Of a DNA stretch of 27,129 bases, positions 26,525-27,129 are shown piece by piece. A program made the position numbers and the translations under genes. Origin of the DNA: Arenicellales bacterium. GTDB taxonomy: Bacteria; Pseudomonadota; Gammaproteobacteria; BMS3Bbin11. The notes below the pieces were generated by a model. The model made no database searches. It was not told the origin of the DNA and saw only the letters and a list, made by a program, of their open reading frames with translations. The stretch covers positions 1 through 27,129 of the forward strand of contig JARFQC010000018.1 of NCBI GenBank assembly GCA_029287965.1, in the 5' to 3' direction. Each line of letters begins with the position of its first letter. The stretch's first letter is position 1.

Positions 26525-27129
26525 TTATTGAGAACTGCCCCGCAACATGGGTGCCAGTGGAAACGACACGGATACCGTCAAGCCCGGGTCCGTTAAGGTG
26601 CGTGAACGCGTGGCTATATCAGCGTTGTGCAGGATGGCAATTCGTTTCACTATCGAAAGCCCCAGCCCGCTTCCTGTTTGACCCGTTCCCAGGCCGCGGT
26701 AGAAACGATCGAACATCCTCTGCATGCCTGACTCGGAAACACCTGGACCCCGGTCACGGATCGTTATCGTTGCATGATGCTCTGAGACGCTGGTGGAGCA
26801 ATCGACTTCCCCACCCTGCGGCGAGTAGCGAATGGCGTTATCGAGCAGGTTCCTGATCAACACGCCCAGCAGTTCTCGCTGGCCAAGGATTAAAGCGCCC
26901 GGTTCCGATTTACTCGTCTGAATGCTGACATTACGGGCTTCCGCCATGCCAGTAAGCTCTCTGATGGATTCACCCAGCAGATCGTTGAGATCGAGTTTTT
27001 CGTATTCCTGGATTGAGACATCCGGGTCGACCCGGGCAAGGATCAGGAGTTGCCTGACGAGATGGGTGGCACGGTCGATCCCGGCAACCACCTGCTGGAT
27101 TGCGAGCCGGCGCTCATCGTCGTCTGCGG
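26525..27129 (-). CDS. Sensor histidine kinase, QseC-like (5' end outside window)
   Basis: This is the C-terminal part of a membrane histidine kinase. The frame is open to the right edge of the window, so the sensor, HAMP and phospho-accepting histidine are outside. The visible part starts with the second helix of the dimerisation domain (VVAGIDRATHLVRQLLILARVDP), which closely resembles QseC/PmrB-type kinases. The ATPase domain follows, with N-box NLLDNAIRYSPQGG, G1 box DRGPGVSESG, F-box MFDRFYRG and G2 box GSGLGLSIVKRI. The core is intact. A response regulator probably lies upstream, to the right of the window. Ligand and regulon cannot be inferred here. The divergent or downstream miniproteins are the nearest genes. 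Confidence 0.92.
   Translation of the reverse strand, partial: ADDDERRLAIQQVVAGIDRATHLVRQLLILARVDPDVSIQEYEKLDLNDLLGESIRELTGMAEARNVSIQTSKSEPGALILGQRELLGVLIRNLLDNAIRYSPQGGEVDCSTSVSEHHATITIRDRGPGVSESGMQRMFDRFYRGLGTGQTGSGLGLSIVKRIAILHNADIATRSRTLTDPGLTVSVSFPLAPMLRGSSQ

Noticed and set aside
1..27129. Mobile elements, CRISPR arrays, tRNA and rRNA genes, prophage
   Set aside because: No transposase or integrase motif, no regularly spaced repeats, no tRNA cloverleaf or rRNA signature was found on reading both strands.

Overview
The window is an ordinary chromosomal stretch of a free-living gammaproteobacterium. It is moderately GC-rich and densely packed, with no transposase, integrase, phage gene, CRISPR array, rRNA or tRNA that I can see. 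The uvrD, gmk-rpoZ-spoT-ridA, rph-rdgB-hemW and gpsA-secB-grxC-yibN-envC-ctpA orders are typical of Gammaproteobacteria. The fine order (ridA after spoT; a kinase/phosphatase pair between yicC and rph; hemJ present) points away from enterobacteria, towards a respiring, probably facultatively anaerobic environmental lineage. I cannot name a genus.

Layout. 1-1929: the 3' part of uvrD. 1940-4721, + strand: a membrane protein with a degenerate GGDEF domain, a Tat-exported TRAP-type solute-binding protein without its permease, an NTF2-like protein and a six-helix membrane protein. 4843-5082: a small conserved-looking orphan protein behind a good sigma70-type promoter. 5083-9955, - strand: yicC-gmk-rpoZ-spoT-ridA-hypothetical, a compact (p)ppGpp/guanine-nucleotide operon with several gene overlaps. 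10080-11987, + strand: a Ser/Thr kinase and PP2C phosphatase pair. 12078-14680: rph-rdgB-hemW. 14761-16802: a cytoplasmic DsbA-like protein, a membrane-anchored TlpA-like thioredoxin, hemJ and trmL. 16872-19551, - strand: an ArsR-type repressor, yibN rhodanese, grxC, secB and gpsA. 19707-22889, + strand: envC, ctpA and a DJ-1/YajL protein. 23035-25851: moaA-moaB-moeA, preceded by a perfect FNR/Anr-type box. 25852-27129: two candidate single-helix miniproteins in an AT-richer, repeat-containing gap, then the 3' part of a QseC-like sensor kinase on the - strand.

Functional themes are guanine nucleotide and stringent-response control, RNA processing (YicC, RNase PH, TrmL), heme (HemW, HemJ), thiol/persulfide redox (DsbA-like, TlpA-like, Grx, rhodanese, two-Cys ArsR), envelope division and proteolysis (EnvC, CtpA), and oxygen-controlled molybdopterin synthesis.

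The leads most worth checking are: the two-cysteine ArsR next to a rhodanese, with an AT-rich inverted repeat in the shared promoter; the kinase/phosphatase pair inserted between yicC and rph; the FNR box and second palindrome before moaA; and the pair of miniproteins with a shared 13-bp motif at the right end. I see no convincing wholly new multi-gene system.
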